From contig NZ_CP013118.1 of NCBI RefSeq assembly GCF_001443605.1, positions 2,429,501 through 2,493,500 on the forward strand: a stretch of 64,000 nucleotides of DNA, read 5' to 3'. Below are positions 17,264 to 25,478 of this stretch, one piece after another. The position numbers and the translations under genes were made by a program. The DNA is from Salinivirga cyanobacteriivorans (GTDB lineage: Bacteria; Bacteroidota; Bacteroidia; Bacteroidales; Salinivirgaceae). Every line of letters starts with the position of its first letter. Position 1 is the first letter of the stretch. The notes beneath the pieces are model-generated. The model was given only the letters and a program-made list of their open reading frames with translations. It was not told the origin of the DNA and searched no databases.

Positions 17264-18847
17264 ATGGACTTTTTAACCGATGACAACTTTTTATTATTTG
17301 TCATAATTGCGCTTGGTTTTATACTGGGACGGGTCAATATAAAAGGCATATCCCTCGGTGTTTCGGCAGTAATGTTTGTGGCTCTGATTTTTGGCCATTA
17401 TGGGCTTAAAGTTCCGGATGCCATACAAACCATAGGTCTGGTACTATTTCTTTACACAATTGGAATCCAGGCTGGTCCCGGCTTTTTTGCATCCTTTAAA
17501 AAAGATGGGCGCAGACTTGCAATGTTGGCTGTAGGGGTAATGTTTACCGGCGGGCTTATAACATGGTTACTGATTGCATTACTCGATGTAGATCCGAATA
17601 TAGCAGTAGGCCTCTTCAGTGGTGCCATGTCCAGCACACCCGGACTGGCAGCTGCCATTGACATTACCGGCTCACCATTGGCATCTATCGGTTATACCAT
17701 TGCTTATCCGTTTGGGGTTATCGGTGTGATTGTTTTTGTGAGGGTACTCCCAAAACTATTAAAAAAGGATATCAATCAGGCAGAAGCAGCTTTTGAGAAA
17801 GAAGCAGAAAAAGATCATCCAAAAATCCTACAGCGGCATTTTATTGTTGAAAATGAAAACGTTGACGGCCAAAAAATAAAAGACCTGAATATTCGACAAA
17901 TGACAGGCGCCATGATCAGCCGCATCAAACATGCCGGAGTTCCTGCCACCGTGCAGGCAGATACCTTTGTATACAAAAATGACATTATCAGGGCTGTAGG
18001 AACAGAAGACGCACTCGAAAAAATAGAACAACTCATAGGTCCGGTAACCGATGAAGATATTTCATTGCATAAAAGCCATGCTGTGAGATCCTTACTGGTT
18101 ACCAACAAAGATGTGGTCAACAAAACAATTCCGGAACTAAACCTCCTCTCAGCCTACAACGCTGTTATAACGAGAATACGGCGGGCAGGCATTGACATTG
18201 TGCCAGATTCACAAGTAAAATTACAAATGGGAGATAAAATAATTGTGTCGGCACGCACTGTTGATATGCCATCAATTATCAGAATTTTTGGAAATTCAAA
18301 CAAGGACCTGTCTGACACCGATTTTCTTCCTATTGCAATTGGTGTTGTGCTGGGATACATTATCGGTCATATTAATGTTTCAATGGGAAGTTATTCCTTT
18401 AGTTTTGGATTAACAGGAGGTGTTTTAATTACTGGTTTACTGCTTGGCAGAACGGGCAAAACAGGCCCATTCGTCTGGACCCTGAGCGGTGCTGCAACAC
18501 AATTACTGCGACAACTGGGATTGATATTTTTCCTGGTATCGGTTGGTGCAAATGCCGGAAACCACATAGTAGCATCTTTTCAGGAATACGGAGCGCAACT
18601 TTTCGGATATGGAATTGCCGTTACGCTGCTTCCATTGATTCTTATTGTTTTGGTTGACAGGTATCTGTTAAAAATGAACATACTCTCATTTTTAGGAGCA
18701 CTCTCCGGGGCTATGACAAGCACGCCGGCCCTTGCCGCGGTTGACCCAATGACCAAATCGAATGCTCCTCACGTGGCTTATGCTACAATTTATCCAATTG
18801 CTATGGTGCTGTTAATCATTACAGTAAAAATTTTATGTGCTATATAA
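17264..18847 (+). CDS. AspT/YidE-type putative antiporter with two TrkA-C domains
   Basis: The 527-residue membrane protein has two hydrophobic halves (about 5-165 and 350-527). Both halves carry the repeated motif with SGAMSSTPGLAAAID and SGAMTSTPALAAVDP, typical of the aspartate:alanine exchanger family. Between them lie two TrkA-C (RCK_C) domains near 190-270 and 280-350, which usually bind small ligands. The substrate cannot be told from sequence; YidE/YbjL relatives are uncharacterised. The 4-base gap to the secreted nuclease gene suggests co-transcription and perhaps uptake of a released product. Confidence 0.88.
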   Translation: MDFLTDDNFLLFVIIALGFILGRVNIKGISLGVSAVMFVALIFGHYGLKVPDAIQTIGLVLFLYTIGIQAGPGFFASFKKDGRRLAMLAVGVMFTGGLITWLLIALLDVDPNIAVGLFSGAMSSTPGLAAAIDITGSPLASIGYTIAYPFGVIGVIVFVRVLPKLLKKDINQAEAAFEKEAEKDHPKILQRHFIVENENVDGQKIKDLNIRQMTGAMISRIKHAGVPATVQADTFVYKNDIIRAVGTEDALEKIEQLIGPVTDEDISLHKSHAVRSLLVTNKDVVNKTIPELNLLSAYNAVITRIRRAGIDIVPDSQVKLQMGDKIIVSARTVDMPSIIRIFGNSNKDLSDTDFLPIAIGVVLGYIIGHINVSMGSYSFSFGLTGGVLITGLLLGRTGKTGPFVWTLSGAATQLLRQLGLIFFLVSVGANAGNHIVASFQEYGAQLFGYGIAVTLLPLILIVLVDRYLLKMNILSFLGALSGAMTSTPALAAVDPMTKSNAPHVAYATIYPIAMVLLIITVKILCAI

Positions 18848-18876
18848 TATATAAAAACTGATAGTTAAGTTTAAAA

Positions 18877-18896
18877 ATATTCATATATTTGGATAT
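18877..18896. promoter_or_regulatory. Imperfect palindrome, candidate ArsR operator
   Basis: ATATTCATATATTTGGATAT matches its reverse complement at 16 of 20 positions and overlaps the -7 element TATATTTG (18884-18891) of the ArsR-family gene, 25 bases before its ATG. Overlap of promoter and palindrome is what autorepression by an ArsR dimer would need. Confidence 0.45.
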
Positions 18897-18920
18897 CCTT
18901 AATATGTAAAAAGAAACAAA

Positions 18921-19217
18921 ATGAAAGTCTCAGAATTAAACATTGACCAGTTGGAAGAAGCGGCAAGCATGTTAAAGGCCATTGCCCATCCCATGAGAAT
19001 CGCTATTCTTAATTTTCTAGAAGATGGGAATAAAATGACAGTTACTGAAATTCATCAGAAATTACAGATAGAACAATCAACCACATCACATCATTTAGGA
19101 ATTCTCAAAGATAAAGGCGTACTATGTTCAAAGCGGGAAGGAAAAAACACTTTCTATTTTCTCAAACATGAGCGATTAAGTAGTATTGTAGATTGCATAA
19201 GTCAATGCACAGTATAA
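18921..19217 (+). CDS. ArsR-family winged-helix repressor
   Basis: The 98-residue protein has the ArsR fold: LKAIAHPMRIAILNFL, MTVTEIHQKLQI, then recognition helix QSTTSHHLGILKDKGVL, and a wing with REGKNTFYFL. It lacks the ELCVCDL metal-binding motif of ArsR. Three cysteines are present, at 69, 92 and 96; C92 and C96 form a C-x3-C at the C-terminal helix, where some family members sense metals or reactive sulfur. No target gene follows on the same strand, so autoregulation or a distant target is likely. Confidence 0.85.
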   Translation: MKVSELNIDQLEEAASMLKAIAHPMRIAILNFLEDGNKMTVTEIHQKLQIEQSTTSHHLGILKDKGVLCSKREGKNTFYFLKHERLSSIVDCISQCTV

Positions 19218-19277
19218 AAAAAATTGACTAGTCCTAAATAACCGTTACAGGTTTTAATGGATTAAAAACAAAATATT

Positions 19278-19313
19278 AAGTGAGAATGAAATTAATCCCA
19301 TTCTCACTTTTTT
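19278..19313 (+). terminator. Rho-independent terminator after the ArsR gene
   Basis: AAGTGAGAATG and CATTCTCACTT form an 11-bp perfect stem with a 10-base loop followed by a T-rich run. It lies between convergent genes and may also stop typA transcription. Confidence 0.8.
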
Positions 19314-19351
19314 ATTTAATTTCTTTTTAAGTCGTTTTTTAAACCTTACGC

Positions 19352-21157
19352 TCAACTTTTCATTTTAGCTCTTTTGCGGTCATTCTCATCCAGCAGAATT
19401 TTTCTTAAACGTATACGCTTTGGTGTAATTTCCACGTATTCGTCCTTTTCAATATACTCAAGCGCATCCTCAAGCGAAAACTCAATGGGTGGTGCCAGAA
19501 GCACCTTATCGTCTGAACCGCTGGCACGCATATTTGTAAGTTTTTTAGTTTTAGTTACATTCAGGACCAAATCACCCTCGCGGGTATTTTGCCCAATGAC
19601 CTGTCCGGCATAAACATTTTCTCCCGGAGCCACAAAAAACTTACCGCGGTCCTGCAACTTATGAAGCGCGTAGGCTATGGCTGTACCACTTTCCATTGCG
19701 ATAAGTGAACCATTCTGACGTTCCTTTATTGGGCCAACAGTAGGTCGGTATTCTATAAAACGATGATTCATTATAGCTTCGCCTGCAGTAGCGGTAAGCA
19801 CCTGGTTATTCAACCCAATTAAACCCCGGGAGGGAACCTCAAACTCAACATTAATTCGATCGCCCTTGCGGATCATGTTTTTCATTTCACCCTTACGCTG
19901 GCTCACCATTTCGATCACAGTACCACTATACTCGTCAGGCACATCAATTGTCAACTCCTCAAAAGGCTCACTTTTCTGAGCACCGATCATTTTGTATAAA
20001 ACCTGGGGCTGGCCTACCTGTAACTCATAACCCTCTCTCCGCATATTTTCTATAAGCACAGACAAATGCAATATTCCCCGGCCATAGACATTAAATTTAT
20101 CTGCCGAATCGGTATCGTGTACCTGTAAGGCAAGATTTTTCTCGAGTTCTTTCTCCAGACGTTCTTTAATATGGCGCGAAGTTACATATTTACCTTCTTT
20201 ACCATAAAACGGGCTGTTGTTGATTGTGAACAACATACTCATTGTGGGTTCGTCTACAGCAATTGGATCGAGTTGATCGGGGTGGTCAATATGAGCGATT
20301 GTTTCACCTATTTCAAAATTTTCAAGGCCCACGATGGCAACAAGTTCGCCTGATTCGGCCTCATCAACATTTTTACGCTGAAATCCATCGTAAACAAAAA
20401 GCTCCTTAATTACCTGCTTCACCACAGATTTATCTTTACGAATTACGGCAACCTGCTGATTGGCTTTAAGGGTACCACGAAAAACCTTCCCAATGGCAAT
20501 CCGCCCCACATAAGAAGAGTAATCGAGGGATGTGATGCGCATTTGCGTGGGGCCCTCTTCTACTTTTGGTTCGGGAATATATTTTATAATTCCATCGAGT
20601 AAAGAAGTTATATCATTTGTGCGCTTTGTAACATCATCAGACATCCAGCCCTCTTTGGCTGAACCATAAAAGGTTGGAAAATCAAGTTGTTCATCACTGC
20701 CATCGAGGTTAAACATCAACTCAAAAACTTCCTCCTGTACTTCGAGCGGCCGGCAGTTGGGTTTATCAACTTTATTGATGACCACAACAGGCTTCAAACC
20801 AATTTCAAGTGCTTTTTGGAGTACGAAACGTGTTTGCGGCATGGTTCCTTCAAAAGCATCCACTAAAAGTAACACACCATCGGCCATATTCAATACACGT
20901 TCGACTTCACCACCAAAATCGCTGTGGCCTGGGGTATCAATAATATTAATTTTGATATCGTTATATGAAACCGATACATTTTTTGACAGTATAGTGATAC
21001 CTCGTTCGCGTTCCAGGTCGTTACTATCCATAATAAGCTCGCCCGGTTTTTCGTGTTCACCGAAAAGCTTGCACTGGTGTAAAATTTTGTCTACAAGTGT
21101 TGTCTTTCCATGATCGACATGGGCAATTATGGCAACATTTCTGATTTTTTTGTTCAT
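19352..21157 (-). CDS. typA: Ribosome-associated GTPase TypA/BipA
   Basis: The 601-residue translational GTPase starts with IAHVDHGKTTLVDKIL (G1); it also has ERERGITI (G2 region), DTPGHSDFGGEV (G3) and INKVDK (G4). The EF-Tu domain 2, the EF-G-like domains and the BipA-specific C-terminus (ending near MKS) are complete and of normal length. BipA binds the 70S ribosome and helps 50S assembly, notably at low temperature and under stress. It is a single gene here, with a convergent neighbour downstream. Confidence 0.97.
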   Translation of the reverse strand: MNKKIRNVAIIAHVDHGKTTLVDKILHQCKLFGEHEKPGELIMDSNDLERERGITILSKNVSVSYNDIKINIIDTPGHSDFGGEVERVLNMADGVLLLVDAFEGTMPQTRFVLQKALEIGLKPVVVINKVDKPNCRPLEVQEEVFELMFNLDGSDEQLDFPTFYGSAKEGWMSDDVTKRTNDITSLLDGIIKYIPEPKVEEGPTQMRITSLDYSSYVGRIAIGKVFRGTLKANQQVAVIRKDKSVVKQVIKELFVYDGFQRKNVDEAESGELVAIVGLENFEIGETIAHIDHPDQLDPIAVDEPTMSMLFTINNSPFYGKEGKYVTSRHIKERLEKELEKNLALQVHDTDSADKFNVYGRGILHLSVLIENMRREGYELQVGQPQVLYKMIGAQKSEPFEELTIDVPDEYSGTVIEMVSQRKGEMKNMIRKGDRINVEFEVPSRGLIGLNNQVLTATAGEAIMNHRFIEYRPTVGPIKERQNGSLIAMESGTAIAYALHKLQDRGKFFVAPGENVYAGQVIGQNTREGDLVLNVTKTKKLTNMRASGSDDKVLLAPPIEFSLEDALEYIEKDEYVEITPKRIRLRKILLDENDRKRAKMKS

Positions 21158-21225
21158 TGGAAAAAACTATTTATAAATGGAGAACAAATAAACCGGCACT
21201 TTTGCACCTGTTTAAATTAAAACAT

Positions 21226-21258
21226 AAAAAAAGGCTGCCATAGAGCGACAGCCTTATA
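21226..21258 (-). terminator. Rho-independent terminator after secG
   Basis: On the minus strand AAGGCTGTC and GGCAGCCTT form a stem, followed by a run of T. It lies about 22 bases beyond the secG stop and closes the operon that starts with the sigma54 regulator. Confidence 0.8.
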
Positions 21259-21279
21259 GGTTGTATGTCGGTATTTCAA

Positions 21280-21612
21280 TTATTCCTGTTCTGGTTCCTC
21301 TGCTGGAATATCTTCCGGGGCCGGAGCAGTAACCGGAGTTTCTACATTAATATTTTCTTCGAGTTCTGATTTATTTTGCTCTTGCTCAGGTCTGGGCATG
21401 GTATACACAGCCAGGATATTTAATACGAAGAAAACACCTATTAATACCCATGTCGCTTTTTCAAGAAAATCGGCGGTTTTGCGCACGCCCATAACTTGTG
21501 TATTTCCCGCAAAATTAGCTGCCAGGCCACCACCCTTCGAGTTCTGCACCAAAACGATCAGGACCACTAATATGGCAACTACAATGATTAATGCTGAAAT
21601 GAAATAATACAT
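21280..21612 (-). CDS. secG: Preprotein translocase subunit SecG
   Basis: The 110-residue protein has two membrane helices (about 1-22 and 52-72). The SecG signature between them is LVQNSKGGGLAANFAG, followed by a KTADFLEKATW stretch. SecG assists SecYE in protein export. The acidic, Pro-rich C-terminal tail (PAPEDIPAEEPEQE) is typical of Bacteroidota. It ends an operon with a TPR protein, LptE and a sigma54 regulator. Confidence 0.95.
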   Translation of the reverse strand: MYYFISALIIVVAILVVLIVLVQNSKGGGLAANFAGNTQVMGVRKTADFLEKATWVLIGVFFVLNILAVYTMPRPEQEQNKSELEENINVETPVTAPAPEDIPAEEPEQE

Positions 21613-21623
21613 TTTATCGTCTT

Positions 21624-22493
21624 TTATTGATTATTGATAATTTTTTGAATCTCTTTAATCCGGCCTGCAAAGTAAACATTTTTTTCCGGATATTTCAAAC
21701 TTAATTTTTCATAAGTAGCTATGGCTTTTTCATATAAACCTTGCTTTACGTAAATTTTGGCCAGGGTTTCGGTCATAAAATCAGCGCTTTCGCGTGTGCT
21801 TTCCTCTGATTTGCTCAAAATTTCGTTTGATTTTTCTTCTGTAATCTCTTTATTTCTTTGGCGTTCAGACATAGAAATAAAACGATCGATGATCTCATCT
21901 TTTTTGCCTTTTTCATCTTTTATTTTTCCTGCTTTTTGATGAGCCCTTTTTATATTTTGAGCCAACCACGCTTTTGTATCATCGGTCAATTCATCGCCTG
22001 ATTGATCAATTTGCGACTGAAGATCCTGTTTTTTGGTGATTTCCTTCTCTTTTGCTTTTTGAGTTTCTGTTCTTTCGGCCGGCACATAATCGAAATCGAA
22101 ATAAAGTAATCCCTCGTTGCTTAAAACACTTTCGATTTCTTTTTTCTTAAGGCGACGGTTCTCCTGTCGCTCAAGTTCTGCACTAGAAACTTGCTGCAGG
22201 TTAATTTCGAATTGCTTTTGATCGGAAAGTGGGTCATTAGAAACCGACATTACTTTTGCAGGTTCAAGATGTAACCATTCATAAAGCCTTTGCCGGTCAC
22301 CAGTACCAATGGCCATGTGTTTTAGATGCTGACTAAAACGAAACGACCCTTCCATTAACTGGTATTTTAACAATAATGCATGAGCAGCCTGAAACCATGG
22401 ATATTCTTCAACCAGGGCTTCTATTTCAGGTAAATCTGCACCGGAAATTTCTCCGGGATATTCTAGCAATTCGTAAAACCGTTCTGGCTTCAT
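21624..22493 (-). CDS. Conserved TPR-containing protein of unknown role
   Basis: The 289-residue cytosolic protein starts with a compact N-domain (LPEIEALVEEYPWFQAAHALLLKY), then a long charged Lys/Glu-rich linker (about 110-225). It ends with a TPR-like unit (TETLAKIYVKQGLYEKAIATYEKLSLKYPEK). The family is seen between lptE and secG in many Bacteroidota, which hints at an envelope-biogenesis role, but no function is established. Confidence 0.75.
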   Translation of the reverse strand: MKPERFYELLEYPGEISGADLPEIEALVEEYPWFQAAHALLLKYQLMEGSFRFSQHLKHMAIGTGDRQRLYEWLHLEPAKVMSVSNDPLSDQKQFEINLQQVSSAELERQENRRLKKKEIESVLSNEGLLYFDFDYVPAERTETQKAKEKEITKKQDLQSQIDQSGDELTDDTKAWLAQNIKRAHQKAGKIKDEKGKKDEIIDRFISMSERQRNKEITEEKSNEILSKSEESTRESADFMTETLAKIYVKQGLYEKAIATYEKLSLKYPEKNVYFAGRIKEIQKIINNQ

Positions 22494-22523
22494 GTATAAA
22501 TATCTTTCTTTGCTTTTTAAAAA

Positions 22524-23039
22524 TTACCAATTTACTACAGAAGCATTAAAAATATCTTCTGTAAGTTGTTCAATTATGGTTTGAACCAGTCCACTTTCCA
22601 CATCGGAAAAGTTGCTGTCACTCGCATAATCGGCATACTGTGAAAAGGTGCGTTCGAATGAAGATTCTGGATCGTACCGGTTATCAAATTTAACCTTTAC
22701 TCTAATAGTCAAACGGTTTTCAGACGCAACAGATTGTTCGCCACCCGATATAGATATTGGTTTCACATCGTAATCTGTGATGGTGATATCGTAAATCAAA
22801 TCTCCATTAAAATCGACAGAATTTAACCGGGTTTGCGTCAGCATTCTGTCAATAAGGGCAAGCTGCATGTCGTTCGCTAAAGTTGGATTTATTGTTGGTG
22901 CTACATTGTCGATTTTGCGTACAGTAAATGTTTTAGCCTCGATAGGTATCGAGGCACCAGTAAAAGAATAAGATACTGTACACGCTGTAAAAAAAAGCGA
23001 AATAATGGCAAGACCGAAATATTTCAATACTTTAAGCAT
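22524..23039 (-). CDS. lptE: LptE-like LPS-assembly lipoprotein
   Basis: The product of about 171 residues has a lipoprotein signal ending ISLFFTAC, then YSFTGASIPIEAKTFTVRKIDN and a C-terminal LVQTIIEQLTEDIFNASVVNW. This is the Bacteroidota LptE layout, in which the lipoprotein plugs the LptD barrel for LPS export. The start is ambiguous: ATG at 23048 or 23039. I chose the latter because it keeps a compact signal peptide. Either one overlaps the sigma54 regulator gene, so translation is probably coupled. Confidence 0.85.
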   Translation of the reverse strand: MLKVLKYFGLAIISLFFTACTVSYSFTGASIPIEAKTFTVRKIDNVAPTINPTLANDMQLALIDRMLTQTRLNSVDFNGDLIYDITITDYDVKPISISGGEQSVASENRLTIRVKVKFDNRYDPESSFERTFSQYADYASDSNFSDVESGLVQTIIEQLTEDIFNASVVNW

Positions 23040-24324
23040 CGATGTCATACTCTTTAATTTTTCGATAAAGTGTTCGTTCAGATATACCCAAATCCTTAGC
23101 TGCCAACTTCCTTCGACCCTTGTGTTTATCCAAGGCTTTAGTTATTAACTCTTTTTCTTTGTCGGCTAGCGATAAAGATTCCTCCACGTATTCTTCAGTA
23201 TCTTCTATCAGGTCTTTATGGTCTTCCTCCTTATCGGTATATAGTCCTTCTTGTGGCTGGGCATGGGGTGTGCTTATTTCAGATCCTTTATTTAAATACT
23301 TTTCTGGCATTTCGGAGGGCAAATTGGTTTTTTGAGCATGCAAATCGCGCAAAATTTGAGTATTTTCCTCCTTATTAGAAGCTTCATCTACGCCGTTTTC
23401 CATCAGATCGTATACCAACCGTTTCAGGTCCGACATATCTTTTTTCATGTCGAACAATACTTTATACAAAATTTCTCTTTCGGAAGCAAAAGACTGGCTT
23501 TCTTCTTTCTTAGCCAGGGCCGGAAGTCGCGAGACATCAACCTCAGGAAGATACCGCCGCACGATTTCCGGGGTTATATACTGATCCCGTTCTATAACAG
23601 CCATTTGTTCGGTAATATTTTTGAGTTGGCGAATATTGCCGGGCCATCTGTAATTTTCAAGCATTCGCATTGCCTCATCACTAATATCCAGGGGAGGCAT
23701 CCCATATTTATCGGTGATATCTGAAGAAAACTTCCTGAACAAAAACCAAATATCATCGTTCCGTTCGCGTAAAGGTGGAATAATTATGGGGACTGTATTC
23801 AAACGGTAATAAAGATCTTCCCTGAACTTCCCTTCTCGCACTGCATCCTCAACATTTACGTTGGTAGCGGCCACTACCCTCACATCGGTTTTCTGAACTT
23901 TTGAAGAGCCTACACGAATAAATTCACCACTTTCCAGCACTCTTAGCAGTCGAACTTGTGTGGAGAGCGGAAGCTCGGCAACTTCATCCAAAAAAATTGT
24001 GCCTTTATCGGCCACCTCAAAATAACCCTTCCGGCTATCGTGCGCACCGGTAAATGCACCTTTTTCGTGCCCAAACAACTCACTATCGATTGTACCCTCA
24101 GGAATGGCACCGCAATTCACGGCAATATATTTTGCATGTTTACGTATGCTATTCTCATGTATTATTTTAGGAAAAGTTTCTTTTCCGGTTCCGCTTTCTC
24201 CGGTAATTAAAACAGACATATCCGTTGGTGCCACCTGCATTGCAATGTTAATGGCGCGATTCAAACCATCTGAGTTGCCTATAATTCCATGACGCTGCTT
24301 TACGCGTTGAATATCAGAATCCAT
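23032..24324 (-). CDS. Sigma54-dependent transcription activator
   Basis: The 430-residue protein starts directly with the AAA+ domain. Walker A GESGTGKE is at 42-49, the sigma54-contacting loop GAFTGA at 89-94, Walker B near IFLDEVAEL, and an R-finger region DLYYRLNTVPI. The C-terminus is a Fis-type HTH (RKLAAKDLGISERTLYRKIKEY). No N-terminal receiver or ligand domain is present, so activity is either constitutive or set by a separate factor. It heads the lptE-TPR-secG operon, a conserved Bacteroidota arrangement. A long acidic linker (about 280-385) separates AAA+ from the HTH. Confidence 0.93.
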   Translation of the reverse strand: MDSDIQRVKQRHGIIGNSDGLNRAINIAMQVAPTDMSVLITGESGTGKETFPKIIHENSIRKHAKYIAVNCGAIPEGTIDSELFGHEKGAFTGAHDSRKGYFEVADKGTIFLDEVAELPLSTQVRLLRVLESGEFIRVGSSKVQKTDVRVVAATNVNVEDAVREGKFREDLYYRLNTVPIIIPPLRERNDDIWFLFRKFSSDITDKYGMPPLDISDEAMRMLENYRWPGNIRQLKNITEQMAVIERDQYITPEIVRRYLPEVDVSRLPALAKKEESQSFASEREILYKVLFDMKKDMSDLKRLVYDLMENGVDEASNKEENTQILRDLHAQKTNLPSEMPEKYLNKGSEISTPHAQPQEGLYTDKEEDHKDLIEDTEEYVEESLSLADKEKELITKALDKHKGRRKLAAKDLGISERTLYRKIKEYDIDA

Positions 24325-24353
24325 GTTTATGTGTCATTTTTACAATTAACTGA

Positions 24354-24361
24354 CAAAATTA
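24354..24361 (-). promoter_or_regulatory. Bacteroidota -7 element for the sigma54 regulator operon
   Basis: On the minus strand this reads TAATTTTG, an exact TAnnTTTG match, 30 bases before the regulator's start codon. Confidence 0.5.
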
Positions 24362-24521
24362 CAATTTTCAATTCTAAAAACCGAGAAAAAGCAATGTATT
24401 TTAAGGCTATTGAACTTTTGTATGTGCAACTGTTCCATGGCAATGGTTTATTATCTTTTGCAGGAAATAATGTTTAAACAGCTATTTTAAAATTAAGTCT
24501 TTCATAATTGATCCAAAGCTG

Positions 24522-24529
24522 TATTTTTG
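24522..24529 (+). promoter_or_regulatory. Bacteroidota -7 element directly before dtd
   Basis: TATTTTTG matches TAnnTTTG and ends only 9 bases before the dtd ATG. If used, the transcript would be leaderless or nearly so. Confidence 0.5.
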
Positions 24530-24538
24530 TAATAAAAA

Positions 24539-24991
24539 ATGCGCTTAGTAATTCAGAGAGTTCAATCTGCAAATGTGAGTGTTGCTGACAAGGTCGTTGG
24601 AAAAATCGGACAGGGGCTTACCCTTTTGGTAGGCATTGAGGATGCAGACATTGAGGAAGATGCCCTTTGGTTGGTAAAAAAAGTTACCCAACTTAGAATT
24701 TTTGATGACGAAGATGGGGTAATGAATAAATCGGTTGAAGATATAAATGGTGAGTTATTGGCTATCAGTCAGTTTACTTTACTTGCTAAAACGAAAAAAG
24801 GCAACAGGCCATCATACATTAAAGCAGCTTCACCAGAAAAAGCAGCTGCGCTTTTTAACTTTTTTGTACAAAAGTTGTCTGAACGTTTGGAAAAAGAGGT
24901 CCCTAAAGGTCGTTTTGGAGAGCACATGGTTATAAACCAGGTAAACGACGGACCTGTAACCATTCTAATAGACACAAAAAATAAAGAATAA
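24539..24991 (+). CDS. dtd: D-aminoacyl-tRNA deacylase
   Basis: The 150-residue enzyme hydrolyses D-amino acids mischarged on tRNA. Hallmarks are the MRLVIQRVQSANVSV start, the LLAISQFTLLAKTKKGNRPSY catalytic region (SQxxT) and the NDGPVTILIDT end near the Gly-cisPro motif. It is full length. Its TAA stop overlaps the ATG of a small cysteine protein gene (TAATG), followed by MazG-like and deoC genes. Confidence 0.96.
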   Translation: MRLVIQRVQSANVSVADKVVGKIGQGLTLLVGIEDADIEEDALWLVKKVTQLRIFDDEDGVMNKSVEDINGELLAISQFTLLAKTKKGNRPSYIKAASPEKAAALFNFFVQKLSERLEKEVPKGRFGEHMVINQVNDGPVTILIDTKNKE

Positions 24992-25122
24992 TGAGTAAAA
25001 AAGCGTGCAAGGATAAGAAGGTGAAAGTAAAGCCGGATAAAGGAAAGTTCGTGTGTGAAAAATGCAGTAAATACGCTAAAAAGAAAAAACATTTATGCAA
25101 ACCCGAGAAAATGGCCAGTTAA
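24991..25122 (+). CDS. 43-residue Lys/Cys-rich small protein
   Basis: An ATG overlapping the dtd stop (TAATG) opens a 43-codon frame ending TAA at 25120-25122. The product is very basic, about 40% Lys, with four Cys: C6, C22, C25 and C36. The part FVCEKCSKYAKKKKHLCKP (C-x2-C-x10-C) looks like a small zinc ribbon. Its tail overlaps the MazG-like gene start by 28 bases. Coupled position and Cys spacing argue that it is real. A nucleic-acid or ribosome-linked role is only a guess. Confidence 0.65.
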   Translation: MSKKACKDKKVKVKPDKGKFVCEKCSKYAKKKKHLCKPEKMAS

Positions 25123-25454
25123 CACTTAAAGAAGCGCAGGAAAAAGTAGATAACTGGATAAAGCAATATGGCGTGAGATATTTTAACGAACTCACGAATT
25201 TTGCTATTCTTGCTGAGGAAGTTGGAGAATTTGGTCGTATTGTTGCCAGAAAATACGGAGAACAATCATTCAAAAAAAATGAACCAGACAATACAGAAGA
25301 GGAGATGGCAGATATACTTTTTGTACTTATCTGTATGGCCAATCAAATGGATATAGATTTGGAAGAAGCCCTGCAAAAAAATCTGCACAAGAAGACCTCC
25401 CGGGACAAAAAACGGCACAAAGCCAATCCAAAACTTAAAAATAACAAATCATAA
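25095..25454 (+). CDS. MazG-like nucleotide pyrophosphohydrolase
   Basis: The 119-residue protein carries the all-alpha NTP pyrophosphatase motif: AEEVGEFGRIVARKYG (ExxE) and EEEMADILFVLICMAN (ExxxD). These Glu/Asp residues would bind Mg. Such enzymes clean up non-canonical nucleotides. The C-terminal 20 residues are strongly basic (HKKTSRDKKRHKANPK). It lies in an operon between the small Cys protein and deoC, in a setting consistent with nucleotide or translation-quality housekeeping. Confidence 0.88.
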   Translation: MQTRENGQLTLKEAQEKVDNWIKQYGVRYFNELTNFAILAEEVGEFGRIVARKYGEQSFKKNEPDNTEEEMADILFVLICMANQMDIDLEEALQKNLHKKTSRDKKRHKANPKLKNNKS

Positions 25455-25478
25455 TTACTGAAAATTAAATTTTTACAC

